A stretch of DNA of 64,000 nucleotides, taken from assembly GCF_937468385.1 (NCBI RefSeq), contig NZ_CALBWS010000028.1, positions 1 to 64,000 of the forward strand. The letters run 5' to 3'. The number at the start of each line of letters is the position of its first letter. The stretch's first letter is position 1. The position numbers and the translations under genes are program-made. Positions 1 through 9,422 of the stretch are shown here, in pieces. The stretch is from Neobacillus rhizosphaerae. Lineage in GTDB: Bacteria; Bacillota; Bacilli; Bacillales; Cytobacillaceae. The notes below the pieces were generated by a model. That model was given only the letters and a program-made list of their open reading frames with translations, was not told the origin of the DNA and did no database searches.

Positions 1-101
1 CTATAGATTATTATTAATTTTTATTACTTTTATAAAATAATAATTCTAAGTAAATAGCTTTTATTAATATTTCTAACAGACTCAAAGTAAAGTTTCGACT
101 G

Positions 102-125
102 TTTTCACAATAACAATAGTGAAAA
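102..125. promoter_or_regulatory. Dyad upstream of ctaA, possible operator
   Basis: The 314 bases before ctaA are very AT-rich and hold no gene. Within them TTTTCAC (102-108) and GTGAAAA (119-125) form a perfect 7-base inverted repeat with a 10-base spacer. In B. subtilis ctaA is divergent from ctaB and this gap carries ResD control; the half-site resembles the TTGTGAA-type elements bound by ResD, but that is inference. There is no U-run, so it is not a terminator. Confidence 0.3.
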
Positions 126-314
126 ATAGTTATTATTCAGTTACTATTGATAGATAAATAAAGTTATCTAAAAATCTATTATGAATTTCTGTTCTTTTTC
201 GATTTTATTCGTTATGATAAATAAGGACTTATATATCTAGTTTCTTTTTTTAATATTATACTGTCAGGAATATCCAATGACAAATTATTGAACTTTTTTA
301 AGAGGTGAATTTTT

Positions 315-1223
315 TTGCAGCGTTCTTTAAAGTGGTTGGCAGTTGCCACCACAATCGGAATGGTACTAGTTTTAATTGGCGGGGCCTTAGTTACAAAAAC
401 GGGGTCGGGAATGGGCTGTGGGAGATCTTGGCCTTTATGTAACGGGAAATTCCTACCATTGGAAATAACTCCGGAGTTAATCATTGAGCTAGCCCACCGA
501 CTCGTATCAGGTATAGTTGGTATCTTGGTTCTTCTCCTGTCGATTTGGTCATGGAAGGCGATTGGTCATATTAGAGAAACAAAATTTCTCTCCTTTCTCT
601 CGTTTTTCTTTTTACTTTTACAAGGTTTGATTGGGGCTGCAGCAGTAAAATGGGGGCAATCAGGTTTTGTTCTTGCCTTACATTTTGGGATTTCTCTCAT
701 CTCCTTTTCAGCAGTATTGTTGTTGACACTACTTATTTTTGAAATTGATAAGAAATTTGAGGCGGAAAAACTTTATATTGACAAACGAATGGGTTTTCAT
801 ATTATTGGGGTTTCCATTTACAGTTATCTTGTTATTTACACTGGCGCATTAGTGCGCCATATGAAGGCAAGCCTTGTTTGCCGAGATTGGCCGTTATGCT
901 TAAACGATGCACCGTCATTACCCAATAATATGTACGAATGGGTGCAAATGGGACACAGGGCTGCAGCAGGGATAATCTTTATTTGGATTGCTTATATTCT
1001 TGTTTTAGCTATCCGCCACTACAAAGATCAAAAGGTCTTATACTGGGGTTGGATTATCTCCTTCATTCTTGTGTCATTACAAGTAATAGCCGGTGCGTTA
1101 ATTATTTTTAGCAAACTTAATCTATATATCGCCCTTTTGCACGCCTTCTTTATTACTTGCTTGTTTGGCGTACTTAGTTATTTTCTTCTGTTATATTCAA
1201 GATCCAGACGAAATCATCATTAA
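315..1223 (+). CDS. ctaA: Heme A synthase CtaA
   Basis: CtaA oxidises the methyl group of heme O to the formyl group of heme A, the cofactor of aa3-type oxidases, in the cytoplasmic membrane. The 302-residue protein has the family's eight hydrophobic segments and the two external cysteine pairs: C35/C42 in the GCGRSWPLC stretch and a second CRDWPLC near 190. Conserved histidines lie at H61 (after E58), in LHFG, GHR and LLHAF contexts. The start is TTG at 315 behind AGAGGTGA; this matches the N-terminus of the B. subtilis protein. It converges on pycA, and a strong hairpin terminator follows directly, the same order as in B. subtilis. Confidence 0.96.
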   Translation: MQRSLKWLAVATTIGMVLVLIGGALVTKTGSGMGCGRSWPLCNGKFLPLEITPELIIELAHRLVSGIVGILVLLLSIWSWKAIGHIRETKFLSFLSFFFLLLQGLIGAAAVKWGQSGFVLALHFGISLISFSAVLLLTLLIFEIDKKFEAEKLYIDKRMGFHIIGVSIYSYLVIYTGALVRHMKASLVCRDWPLCLNDAPSLPNNMYEWVQMGHRAAAGIIFIWIAYILVLAIRHYKDQKVLYWGWIISFILVSLQVIAGALIIFSKLNLYIALLHAFFITCLFGVLSYFLLLYSRSRRNHH

Positions 1224-1259
1224 AAAAGTTGCCGGTGTCTATGCCGGCAACTTTTTTTA
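1222..1259. terminator. Terminator between ctaA and pycA
   Basis: An 11-bp stem AAAGTTGCCGG / CCGGCAACTTT (1225-1235 with 1244-1254) has an A-run before it and a T-run after it, so it can end ctaA on the plus strand and may also stop pycA transcripts on the minus strand. Confidence 0.9.
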
Positions 1260-1331
1260 TTTTATTTGAATTTATTTCAATAAACTTTGAGAAATGCCAG
1301 GCTCCATAAAAGCTCATGCGCTGATCTCAAT

Positions 1332-4300
1332 TTATGCTTTTGTTAGTTCAAGTAATAAATCACCCGTTTGTATTGTATCTCCACCTGAAACATAAATATC
1401 CTTAATAACACCTGAAAATGGTGCTTGGACGGTTGTTTCCATCTTCATTGCTTCGGTAATCATTAAATGATCTCCGCGTTCAATCTTTTCCCCTTTTTCT
1501 ACCACTACTTTTATCACTGTTCCTGGCATGGAGGCCGAGAGATGGTTTTCATTCCTCGGATCTGCTTTTAGTCTTGATAATACCGTTGATTTGATACTTT
1601 CATCTTTAATTACGATTTCCCGTGGCTGACCATTTAGTTCAAAATAGACAACTCTTGTACCATCCGCCTGAGGCTGGCTTATGGAAACCAGCTTAACAAT
1701 CAGTGTCTTACCCGTTTCAATTTCTACTTCAATTTCTTCACCCAATCTTAATCCATAAAGAAATGTTGGCGTGTCGAGGACAGAAATATTCCCGTATAAA
1801 TCAACAGTTTTGCTATATTCCATAAATACCTTCGGATACAAAGCATAGGAAATGATTTCAAAGGGTGTTACTTGCCTGCCAAGCTCATTAAAAAGATCTT
1901 CCTTCAGCTTATCGAAATCCACGGGTTCAAGTAATTCTCCCGGGCGAACCTCCAATGGCTGCTTGCCTTTTAAAATAACTTTTTGCAGTTCTTCAGGGAA
2001 CCCTCCATATGGTTGACCTATATACCCCATAAACAATTCAATTACCGAATCTGGAAAATCCAACATATGTCCTTTTAATAACACATCTTCATCAGTTAGC
2101 TCATTTTGAACCATAAATAACGCCATATCCCCTACGACCTTTGATGAGGGGGTTACTTTAACAATATCGCCGAACATAATGTTTACACGTGAATACATTT
2201 CTTTTACTTCTTCCCAATGGTTACCAAGTCCAACTGCTTTTGCCTGCTGTTGTAGATTGCTATATTGACCTCCCGGCATTTCATGCTGATATACTTCGGA
2301 ATGGGGGGACATCATACCACTTTCAAAATCTTGATAGTACTTGCGAACATCCTCCCAATAATATGAAAGTTTTTCAAGTGCATCAATGTTTACATTTGGT
2401 TTCCGTTTGGTTCCCTCAAGAGCATAAATTAAAGAATTAGCACTAGGCTGTGAGGTTAAACCTGCCATTGTACTTAAGGCGACATCCACAATATCAACAC
2501 CAGCATCGATTGCCCTGGCATAGGTGAAGATTCCGTTCCCACTAGTATCATGGGTGTGAAGATGGATGGGAATATCTATTGTTTCTTTTAATTCTGAAAT
2601 CAGCCGATAGGCTGCTTCCGGTTTCAATAACCCTGCCATATCCTTAATTGCAAGAATGTGAGCGCCTTTTTTCTCCAGCTCCTTGGCAAGACTTTTATAG
2701 TAATTAACATCATATTTCGTTCTGGATCCATCCAAAATATCACCTGTATAACAAATAGAAGCCTCAGCAATTTTTCCAGTTTGCCGTACGGCATCAATCG
2801 CAACTTCCATCCCTTTTACCCAGTTTAGACTGTCGAAAATCCGAAAAATATCAATTCCTGCCAATGCTGATTGATTAACAAACTCTCTGATTAGGTTGTC
2901 AGGATAATTTTTATATCCGACCGCATTAGCACCACGGATAAGCATTTGAAACAGAACATTTGGAATCCTTTCACGCAGTGTCAATAAGCGATTCCATGGG
3001 TCTTCTTTTAAAAACCGGTAGGCAACATCAAAGGTAGCACCACCCCACATCTCAAAGGAAAATATATCTGGTAAAAGTTTAGCTGTCGGCTCAGCTATAT
3101 GGACAATATCGGTCGTCCGCATCCGTGTTGCTAATAATGATTGATGAGCATCTCTAAACGTTGTATCGGTTAATAAAACCTGCTTTTGATTATTAACCCA
3201 TTTAACCAGACCTTCCGCACCATATTTATCGAGAATTTGTTTTGTTCCCTCTTGGCAAGGGAAATCATATTTTAATGTTGGAATTTTCGGCTGTGAAAAA
3301 ACCGGCCTTTTCTTTTTTTCAACTCCTGGGAAGCCATTTACTGTTACCGTCCCAATATAACTGAGCATTTTTGTTCCTCTGTCTTTACTCACAGGAAATA
3401 TGAATAACTCTGGTGTTGAATCAATAAAAGAAGTATCATATTCTCCATTCCTAAACTTCGGATGCTTCACAACATTCTCTAAAAAAGGAATATTTGTTTT
3501 GATCCCTCTAATTCTAAATTCCTGCAAATTACGAACCATTTTCGACGCGGCTTGTTCAAATGTCAATGCCCAGGTCGAAAGTTTAACTAGTAAAGAATCA
3601 TAGTAAGGGGTAATTACTGCTCCTTGGAAACCATTTCCAGCATCTAAGCGCACACCAAATCCGCCGCCAGAGCGATAGGCCATAATTTTTCCCGTATCAG
3701 GCATAAAATGATTAAGCGGATCTTCAGTTGTTACTCGTGACTGAATAGCAAATCCATTGAGCTGGATTTTTTCCTGTGCAGGTATCGCAATGATTGGACC
3801 GTGAAGGTCATGACCTTCAGCTACCAATATTTGCGTCTGGACAATATCGATACCTGTAACCATTTCTGTAACAGTATGTTCTACTTGAATCCGCGGGTTT
3901 ACTTCAATAAAATAAAAGTCATTTCCAGAGACAAGAAATTCAACCGTTCCAGCATTCAAATAATCTACTTTTTTCATCAATTTTACGGCGGCATCACAAA
4001 TTCGCTTCCGTAATTCATTAGAAATTGACACACTTGGAGCAACCTCAACAACTTTTTGATGGCGCCTTTGGACGGAGCAATCACGATCAAAAAGATGAAC
4101 AATATTTCCGTATTTATCGCCAATAATTTGAACCTCAATATGCTTGGGATTTTCAATTAATTTTTCAAGATAAACCTCATCATTACCAAAAGCCGCTTTT
4201 GCTTCAGATTTTGCTCGTTCAAACGCCTCCGTAACTTCATCGCGGCTTTTGACGATTCTCATCCCACGGCCGCCGCCACCAAGCGAAGCTTTAATTATGA

Positions 4301-4775
4301 TTGGCAACCTGTGTGATTCTGCGAACTCTACGACTTCGTTCACATTATTAATTGGTCCATCACTTCCAGGAATAACAGGAATATCGGCTAATTCAGCCTG
4401 TTTTCTCGCCTTCACCTTATCTCCGAACATGTCCAGGTGTGTAGATGAAGGACCTATAAAAACAATTCCCTCTTCTTCACAACGTTTAGCAAAGTGAATA
4501 TTTTCTGACATAAACCCATAACCTGGATGGATAGCATTGGCACCGCTTTTTTTTGCAATGGCAATAATTCCATCAATATCTAAATAGGCATCAATTGGTT
4601 TTTTTCCTTCCCCGACTAAATAGGCCTCATCAGCTTTATAACGATGATAGGCACCGGAATCCTCTTTTGAATAAATCGCAACAGTGCGAATATTCAGTTC
4701 AGTACAAGCACGAAAAACCCTTATGGCAATTTCTCCACGATTCGCAACCAACACTTTATTTATCTGTCTTGTCAC
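1332..4775 (-). CDS. pycA: Pyruvate carboxylase PycA
   Basis: PycA carboxylates pyruvate to oxaloacetate with ATP and bicarbonate, the main anaplerotic step. Single-chain architecture in order: biotin carboxylase with ATP-grasp (glycine-rich SLGGGGRGM loop near 170), carboxyltransferase barrel (starting at TDTTFRDAHQS near 540, zinc-binding HLHTHD), then a C-terminal biotinyl domain with EAMKMET, the biotinylated Lys lying 36 residues from the end. About 1147 residues, close to the remembered 1148 of B. subtilis. The longest frame begins at GTG 4784, but that GTG is part of the GAGGTG ribosome site; GTG at 4775, six bases behind it, is the more likely start. Full length and intact. Confidence 0.97.
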   Translation of the reverse strand: MTRQINKVLVANRGEIAIRVFRACTELNIRTVAIYSKEDSGAYHRYKADEAYLVGEGKKPIDAYLDIDGIIAIAKKSGANAIHPGYGFMSENIHFAKRCEEEGIVFIGPSSTHLDMFGDKVKARKQAELADIPVIPGSDGPINNVNEVVEFAESHRLPIIIKASLGGGGRGMRIVKSRDEVTEAFERAKSEAKAAFGNDEVYLEKLIENPKHIEVQIIGDKYGNIVHLFDRDCSVQRRHQKVVEVAPSVSISNELRKRICDAAVKLMKKVDYLNAGTVEFLVSGNDFYFIEVNPRIQVEHTVTEMVTGIDIVQTQILVAEGHDLHGPIIAIPAQEKIQLNGFAIQSRVTTEDPLNHFMPDTGKIMAYRSGGGFGVRLDAGNGFQGAVITPYYDSLLVKLSTWALTFEQAASKMVRNLQEFRIRGIKTNIPFLENVVKHPKFRNGEYDTSFIDSTPELFIFPVSKDRGTKMLSYIGTVTVNGFPGVEKKKRPVFSQPKIPTLKYDFPCQEGTKQILDKYGAEGLVKWVNNQKQVLLTDTTFRDAHQSLLATRMRTTDIVHIAEPTAKLLPDIFSFEMWGGATFDVAYRFLKEDPWNRLLTLRERIPNVLFQMLIRGANAVGYKNYPDNLIREFVNQSALAGIDIFRIFDSLNWVKGMEVAIDAVRQTGKIAEASICYTGDILDGSRTKYDVNYYKSLAKELEKKGAHILAIKDMAGLLKPEAAYRLISELKETIDIPIHLHTHDTSGNGIFTYARAIDAGVDIVDVALSTMAGLTSQPSANSLIYALEGTKRKPNVNIDALEKLSYYWEDVRKYYQDFESGMMSPHSEVYQHEMPGGQYSNLQQQAKAVGLGNHWEEVKEMYSRVNIMFGDIVKVTPSSKVVGDMALFMVQNELTDEDVLLKGHMLDFPDSVIELFMGYIGQPYGGFPEELQKVILKGKQPLEVRPGELLEPVDFDKLKEDLFNELGRQVTPFEIISYALYPKVFMEYSKTVDLYGNISVLDTPTFLYGLRLGEEIEVEIETGKTLIVKLVSISQPQADGTRVVYFELNGQPREIVIKDESIKSTVLSRLKADPRNENHLSASMPGTVIKVVVEKGEKIERGDHLMITEAMKMETTVQAPFSGVIKDIYVSGGDTIQTGDLLLELTKA

Positions 4776-4804
4776 TTTTAGCACCTCATATTCTATGTAT
4801 TTTC

Positions 4805-4836
4805 AAAAACGCGGGGTGTATACATGTCCCCGCGTT
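4805..4836 (-). terminator. Terminator after ftsW
   Basis: On the minus strand AACGCGGGG pairs with CCCCGCGTT and is followed by a U-run (4805-4809). It separates ftsW from pycA, so pycA probably has its own promoter or depends on read-through. Confidence 0.8.
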
Positions 4837-4840
4837 CTCA

Positions 4841-6049
4841 TTAAATATAGAAAACCTTACCATCACGTTTTTGTTTCTTATTATCAACATGTTCCTGTTT
4901 ATTTTTATATATTTTTTCATATTTCGTAAACATGGACACATTTACAAGAATTCCAGACGCAGCTGCAAGCATTAACAAAGAGGACCCACCATAGCTAATA
5001 AATGGTAGCGGTACACCTGTAAGTGGAATAACTCCAGATACACCGCCTAAATTGATAAAAGATTGAATACCAATCATACTTGAAATACCAATAGCGAGCA
5101 GGCTTCCAAAAGGGTCCTTACATTGTAAGCCAATATAAATTCCTCTTAAAACTATATAAGCCAATAGAATTATTACGAAACTTACTCCCCAAATACCTAA
5201 TTCTTCAGCAATTATAGCCATAATGAAGTCAGTATGTGCTTCAGGTAAATAACCAAGCTTTTGGATGCTTTTCCCTAATCCCAATCCATTGACGCCGCCT
5301 GAACCAATAGCAATATATGAATTTGCTAGGTGAAATCCGGCATCATTTACAACCCCATCAGCAAACGGATTATCTAAAACCGCAAAACGGCTCGCACGCT
5401 TTTCAGAAAATATTTTATCCTTCGCAACAAAAACAAGTGGCAGGAGAACAATAAGTGTCATGATTATTAATTTCGAAATACTTTTATAGTTCATCCCAGA
5501 CGCAAAAATCATCGTAATGGCAATAGCTGCTATAATAAATGCAGTACCATAATCAGGTTGCAAAATAATTAACCCGCAAACGATAAAAAGAAAAACTAGT
5601 GGAGGAAGAACTCCTTTATTAAATTGATTGATATAGTCCTGTTTCTTTGCGTAAACAGCTGCCAAATAAATAATTACCGTAAGCTTTACAAACTCTGACG
5701 GCTGAAATTTAAAGGGACCAATTTGATACCAGCTTTGTGCATTACCAGCAACATGTCCAAAAACATCTAATCCTAAAAGACCAACAATCGCTGCACAAAC
5801 CATTGGTGCAAGAAACCATTTAGTAAATTGCATAATTTTATAAGGGACAATTGCACAAACAATAAAAATGAATAAAGCGACGATCAAAAACAATTTTTGC
5901 CTTTGATAATAAAAATCGCTTGGAACTTTATACCATTGCACAGTCCATGCCATGCTTGCACTGTAGACCATAACTAAACCAAAAGCACATAAAAGGATAA
6001 TGGTTATTATTAAGGAATAATCATATGATTTAACAATTTTTTTAATCAT
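4841..6049 (-). CDS. ftsW: FtsW-type peptidoglycan glycosyltransferase (SEDS family)
   Basis: A multi-pass membrane protein (about ten hydrophobic segments, roughly 402 residues) of the SEDS family, which polymerise lipid II; FtsW acts at the division septum with a class B penicillin-binding protein. Family signatures are visible: QPDYGTA in the middle, the loop around EAHTDFIMAIIAEELG, and PLTGVPLPFISYGGSS near the C-terminus. Position next to pycA matches B. subtilis ylaO/ftsW rather than rodA or spoVE. The longest frame starts at 6070, but ATG at 6049 lies behind TGAGGACG at normal spacing and is preferred. Confidence 0.92.
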   Translation of the reverse strand: MIKKIVKSYDYSLIITIILLCAFGLVMVYSASMAWTVQWYKVPSDFYYQRQKLFLIVALFIFIVCAIVPYKIMQFTKWFLAPMVCAAIVGLLGLDVFGHVAGNAQSWYQIGPFKFQPSEFVKLTVIIYLAAVYAKKQDYINQFNKGVLPPLVFLFIVCGLIILQPDYGTAFIIAAIAITMIFASGMNYKSISKLIIMTLIVLLPLVFVAKDKIFSEKRASRFAVLDNPFADGVVNDAGFHLANSYIAIGSGGVNGLGLGKSIQKLGYLPEAHTDFIMAIIAEELGIWGVSFVIILLAYIVLRGIYIGLQCKDPFGSLLAIGISSMIGIQSFINLGGVSGVIPLTGVPLPFISYGGSSLLMLAAASGILVNVSMFTKYEKIYKNKQEHVDNKKQKRDGKVFYI

Positions 6050-6199
6050 GAACGACGTCCTCATTTTCAAAATTGATTTATATCACTCTATTATAATAGA
6101 AAATGACTGCTATGACTTGAGGAAAAGTTTATTTGTTACAATATTTTAATAATGAATAGTGTAAAAATAGAGGTGAAAATAATAAAATATCGGAGTAAT

Positions 6200-6235
6200 A
6201 AAAAACCCAAACAATTCACCATTATTGTTTGAGTT
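6200..6235 (-). terminator. Terminator after ylaN
   Basis: On the minus strand AACTCAAACAAT pairs with ATTGTTTGGGTT (one G-U pair) and runs into a T-rich tract. It lies immediately 3' of ylaN. Confidence 0.8.
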
Positions 6236-6244
6236 CTTGATCCA

Positions 6245-6529
6245 TTATTTTTTTAAGGATGCTTCGTGAAGCGCAGATAATTCTCTCTCTAATTGATCTA
6301 AAATCGCTTTCCCATCCTTACCATCTATTAAGCCTAATCGAACAGCAAAGTCTATTTCTCTTGATAGGCCAAACATTTGAGTATCCAATACCTCTTCATA
6401 AAGAGGGCATTGAGGCATCGTGAGATTGTCCATTTGCACTTTGATAAGCTTTAATATCTTTTCAGCATCAGCCTGCAATAAGGCAGAGGCTTTGTCCTGG
6501 TGATTCACGATCATTTCAGACGCCAACAT
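6245..6529 (-). CDS. ylaN: YlaN family iron-homeostasis protein
   Basis: A 94-residue soluble protein of the YlaN family. The central block with LTMPQCPLYEEVLDTQMFG followed by LSREIDFAVRLGL is nearly identical to what I remember of B. subtilis YlaN. From the literature, YlaN binds Fe(II) and interacts with the repressor Fur to relieve Fur repression; that is family knowledge, not visible here. The longest frame starts at 6586, but ATG at 6529 directly behind a GGGGGG ribosome site gives the family length. Divergent from ylaL, as in B. subtilis. Confidence 0.93.
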   Translation of the reverse strand: MLASEMIVNHQDKASALLQADAEKILKLIKVQMDNLTMPQCPLYEEVLDTQMFGLSREIDFAVRLGLIDGKDGKAILDQLERELSALHEASLKK

Positions 6530-6635
6530 TGATCCCCCCATTTCAGAGCGATAATTCAACTTATCTATAAATTTTACCGTTTTCAAGAGAAAATTGCAAG
6601 GAGAATGAAGGATATTACCAAAAGGTGTTACTTTT

Positions 6636-6691
6636 ATGACATTCCCCCTAAAAAAAGTTATACTAAATAATGTTAGACTTTAGGGGGTATG
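6636..6691 (+). promoter_or_regulatory. Promoter of ylaL with embedded dyad
   Basis: A sigma-A type promoter ATGACA (6636-6641), 17-base spacer, TATACT (6659-6664). ATTCCCCCTAAA (6641-6652) in the spacer and TTTAGGGGGTAT (6679-6690), which contains the ribosome binding site of ylaL, form a 12-bp inverted repeat with one mismatch. Only the right arm should be transcribed from this promoter, so an operator is more likely than a leader hairpin. Confidence 0.45.
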
Positions 6692-6695
6692 GAAG

Positions 6696-7193
6696 ATGGA
6701 AAATATCATGATCATATCAGGAAAAGTGAAATATTCAATAACACTTGATCCGGGTGTCTGGATTTTTGACGACCGCCGCATTGATTTGACTACTTATTTT
6801 TCAATGAAAAAAGAGAATTCGGATTCATTAGAGGAATATACGAAAGCTGTTTCGAAACATTGGGACCGTGAAATTATGGAGGGGGCTATTTATCCTCCAA
6901 CATTAAAAACGGAGAAGAAATTTGAGAAAGAAAAAGTTTTAACTGGAACCTTCGGAATTCCTTTAAAACCTTTTTTATTAAATTCCGAGCCAACTAATGA
7001 TGCACAAACATTAGTCATTCATAGCTCAAATGGTGAATTTGAATTCCCACTTGAACAGGCATTTGATTTAATAATGGGATATTCAAATAATGGCAAACCA
7101 CTTTCTATTGATGGTCCCGTTCATATTTATTTAAATGATGGCTCAAACCAGGAAAATCCAATTAAAAACGTAAAAGGCTTTACAGTAAAATAA
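6696..7193 (+). CDS. ylaL: YlaL-like conserved protein
   Basis: A 165-residue soluble protein at the position of B. subtilis ylaL, between ylaN and the PhoH ATPase. It has no signal peptide, no membrane segment and no catalytic motif that I recognise. Notable stretches are GVWIFDDRRIDL near 20, KHWDREI near 63 and FGIPLKPFLL near 88. The start is ATG at 6696; the upstream ATG at 6689 is out of frame. A strong terminator follows. Function unknown; the family name rests on synteny and a general likeness to the remembered B. subtilis protein. Confidence 0.75.
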   Translation: MENIMIISGKVKYSITLDPGVWIFDDRRIDLTTYFSMKKENSDSLEEYTKAVSKHWDREIMEGAIYPPTLKTEKKFEKEKVLTGTFGIPLKPFLLNSEPTNDAQTLVIHSSNGEFEFPLEQAFDLIMGYSNNGKPLSIDGPVHIYLNDGSNQENPIKNVKGFTVK

Positions 7194-7223
7194 GACGGGT
7201 GCCATTTTTAGGCGCCCGTTTTT
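7194..7223 (+). terminator. Terminator after ylaL
   Basis: ACGGGTGCC (7195-7203) pairs with GGCGCCCGT (one G-U pair) and is followed by five T. Confidence 0.85.
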
Positions 7224-7239
7224 CCTTTTCATATAATTC

Positions 7240-8568
7240 TTATAATAAATCAGCAGCGAGCCTTGCCAAGCCTGACCTTTCTCCTTTTAATAGTTTAACA
7301 TGACCAGCAATGACTTGGTCCTTGAACCTTTCGACGACCAACGTTAATCCATTGTTGTAAGCATCAAGATAAGGATGATCAATCTGTTCTGGGTCTCCCA
7401 TTAACACAATTTTACTGCCTTCCCCAACCCTTGTAAGGATGGTTTTTACTTCGTGCTTCGTTAAGTTTTGCGCTTCATCAATGATAATGAACTGCTTAGG
7501 TAGGCTTCTCCCACGGATATAAGTTAACGCCTCTACCTCAATCGAGCCCATTCCTGCGAGGATGGCATCAAGCTCGCCAGGCTTTTTCGTATTAAACAAA
7601 TACTCCAAATTATCGTAAATTGGCTGCATCCATGGTCTAAGCTTTTCTTGCTTTTCACCAGGAAGGAACCCTAGGTCTTTACCAACAGGGACAATTGGTC
7701 TTGCCACTAATAACTTTTTATATTCTTGGAAATCCTCCGTTTGCATCAATCCAGAGGCAAGCGCAAGCAAGGTTTTGCCTGTTCCTGCTTTTCCTGTCAT
7801 TGTAACAAGAGGGATATCCTTTCGCAGCAATAATTCAATGGCCATTGTCTGCTGCACATTCCTTGAATGGATGCCCCAGACATGCTCTTGATTTAAAGCT
7901 AATTTCTTTACCTTCTTACTAGTTTTGTCCACCATGCCAATGGCTGAAGCAGAACTGCCAAGAGCATCCTTCATCAGGAGAAATTGGTTTGGATAAAACG
8001 GGTGGTTGGCAACCTCAGAAAGGGATAATTCCCCCTTTTCATAAAAACGACCTAATAATTCAATCGGTAGGAGGATTTCAAAAAATCCCGTGTATATATG
8101 TTCTATTTCAACTACACGGTCGTTTAAAAAATCTTCGGCATTCAATCCAATTGCATCTGCTTTAACCCTTACTAATGCATCCTTACTTACTATTATAACT
8201 GGTTGGCCATTTTCCTTCGCTTGTTCCTCTAAGAATAAATTCATCGCGACCGCAAGTATGCGATTATCGTTTGTTTTTTCAACAAAAATATCCTGGAGCT
8301 CATGAAAGGATCGATGGTTTAATTCAATTCTAATCGTCCCACCGTTCTCAAGCGGAATTTTTTCATGAAGCTTCCCTGAGGCCCTAAGGCCATCAATTAA
8401 TCTTGATACATGTCTTGCGTTCCGCCCAATTTCATCCATATATCTTTTCTTTGAGTCCACCTCTTCGAGAACCACTGCCGGAATAACAACTTCATTATCT
8501 TCAAAAGAAAAAATGGAATACGGGTCTTGTAACAAGACATTTGTATCTAACACGTATATTTTACTCAA
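7240..8568 (-). CDS. ylaK: PIN domain - PhoH family ATPase (YlaK)
   Basis: A PhoH2-type protein joining an N-terminal PIN nuclease domain (KIYVLDTNVLLQD at the start; acidic residues continue through about 150) to a PhoH RecA-like ATPase (Walker A GKAGTGKT at about 260-267, Walker B with IIDEAQN near 350, MGDPEQID after it). In mycobacteria PhoH2 is an RNA helicase coupled to RNase activity, so RNA processing is the likely role. TTG at 8568, seven bases behind GGGAGGCG, gives 442 residues, the B. subtilis YlaK length; the longer frame to 8619 adds 17 unconserved residues. Confidence 0.93.
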   Translation of the reverse strand: MSKIYVLDTNVLLQDPYSIFSFEDNEVVIPAVVLEEVDSKKRYMDEIGRNARHVSRLIDGLRASGKLHEKIPLENGGTIRIELNHRSFHELQDIFVEKTNDNRILAVAMNLFLEEQAKENGQPVIIVSKDALVRVKADAIGLNAEDFLNDRVVEIEHIYTGFFEILLPIELLGRFYEKGELSLSEVANHPFYPNQFLLMKDALGSSASAIGMVDKTSKKVKKLALNQEHVWGIHSRNVQQTMAIELLLRKDIPLVTMTGKAGTGKTLLALASGLMQTEDFQEYKKLLVARPIVPVGKDLGFLPGEKQEKLRPWMQPIYDNLEYLFNTKKPGELDAILAGMGSIEVEALTYIRGRSLPKQFIIIDEAQNLTKHEVKTILTRVGEGSKIVLMGDPEQIDHPYLDAYNNGLTLVVERFKDQVIAGHVKLLKGERSGLARLAADLL

Positions 8569-8779
8569 AGCGACGCCTCCCGCTTCCCTTGGTGTTAGGC
8601 TTGGTAAACAATGTTTCAACCATTCTGTTACTAGATAGGACTTTGGTAAAATATATGTTTATTGGAATAAAGATAGAAGGACTTCCGCACAATAAATGTT
8701 AGTAAGTATACTTAAGGATGGAAAAAGATACGCTATTGAAATTTTTTTACCTTTAATAACGCTTCTTGGAGGGTTTTAA

Positions 8780-9370
8780 ATGAAGAAGATCTTAGTGATA
8801 GCTTCAATATGCTTGCTTTTAGCTGGATGCAATGCCGATAAACATAAAGAGATTGCTAAAAGTGAAAATCAATCATTGGTGAATGTAAAAAACAGTTATA
8901 TTGAAAGTGTTGACCGAAAATCGGGGCAGGAAATCTCTAAGCGTTTAGTTAAACTCGCAACAAGTATTCCTGAGGTAAATGACGCAACGGCTGTTGTATT
9001 AGGAAGATATGCGATTGTTGGAATTGACGTAAATGCTAAACTTGACCGTTCGCGGGTTGGGTCGATTAAGTATTCTGTGGCGGAAAGCTTGAAAAAAGAC
9101 CCATATGGTGCCACAGCTGTTGTCGTAGCTGATGCTGACACAACCCAGCGTTTAAAAGAAATTCAAGCAGATATTAAAAACGGCAGACCCGTACAAGGGA
9201 TTATGGAGGAGCTTGCAGATGTTGCAGGCCGATTGATGCCTGAAATACCGGGAGATATAATTACTCCAAGCCCGAAAAATGCTCCCGAAAAGCCAAACAA
9301 AACACTCCCGACAAAAGAAGAACAAAAGCTGAAAAAGGAACAGAAAGACCAATCGAATCACCATAAATAA
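8780..9370 (+). CDS. ylaJ: YlaJ/YhcN family sporulation lipoprotein
   Basis: A 196-residue lipoprotein: short basic-hydrophobic signal peptide with lipobox LLAGC (Cys at 17), then a YhcN/YlaJ domain in the middle (a conserved VNDATAVVLGRYAIVG-type strand region and GATAVVVADAD) and a lysine- and proline-rich tail. Members of this family are made in the forespore and reside in the inner spore membrane, where some affect germination. ATG at 8780 follows TTGGAGGG. Same gene order as B. subtilis (ylaI-ylaJ-ylaK), but here a flavin-binding protein gene is inserted between ylaJ and ylaI. Confidence 0.9.
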   Translation: MKKILVIASICLLLAGCNADKHKEIAKSENQSLVNVKNSYIESVDRKSGQEISKRLVKLATSIPEVNDATAVVLGRYAIVGIDVNAKLDRSRVGSIKYSVAESLKKDPYGATAVVVADADTTQRLKEIQADIKNGRPVQGIMEELADVAGRLMPEIPGDIITPSPKNAPEKPNKTLPTKEEQKLKKEQKDQSNHHK

Positions 9371-9394
9371 TAAATGCAACAACAAATGAATTAG

Positions 9395-9422
9395 AAAAAA
9401 GCTTAGGCATTCTAAGCTTTTT
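9395..9422. terminator. Bidirectional terminator
   Basis: AAAAAAGCTTAG / CTAAGCTTTTTT stem with a 5-base loop, shared by two converging genes. The right arm overlaps the last codons and stop of the minus-strand gene. Confidence 0.8.

Noticed and set aside
4595..4975. Plus-strand frame of 126 codons over pycA and ftsW
   Set aside because: Runs antisense to two well-conserved genes, has no ribosome site and spans the ftsW terminator. A shadow of coding DNA.
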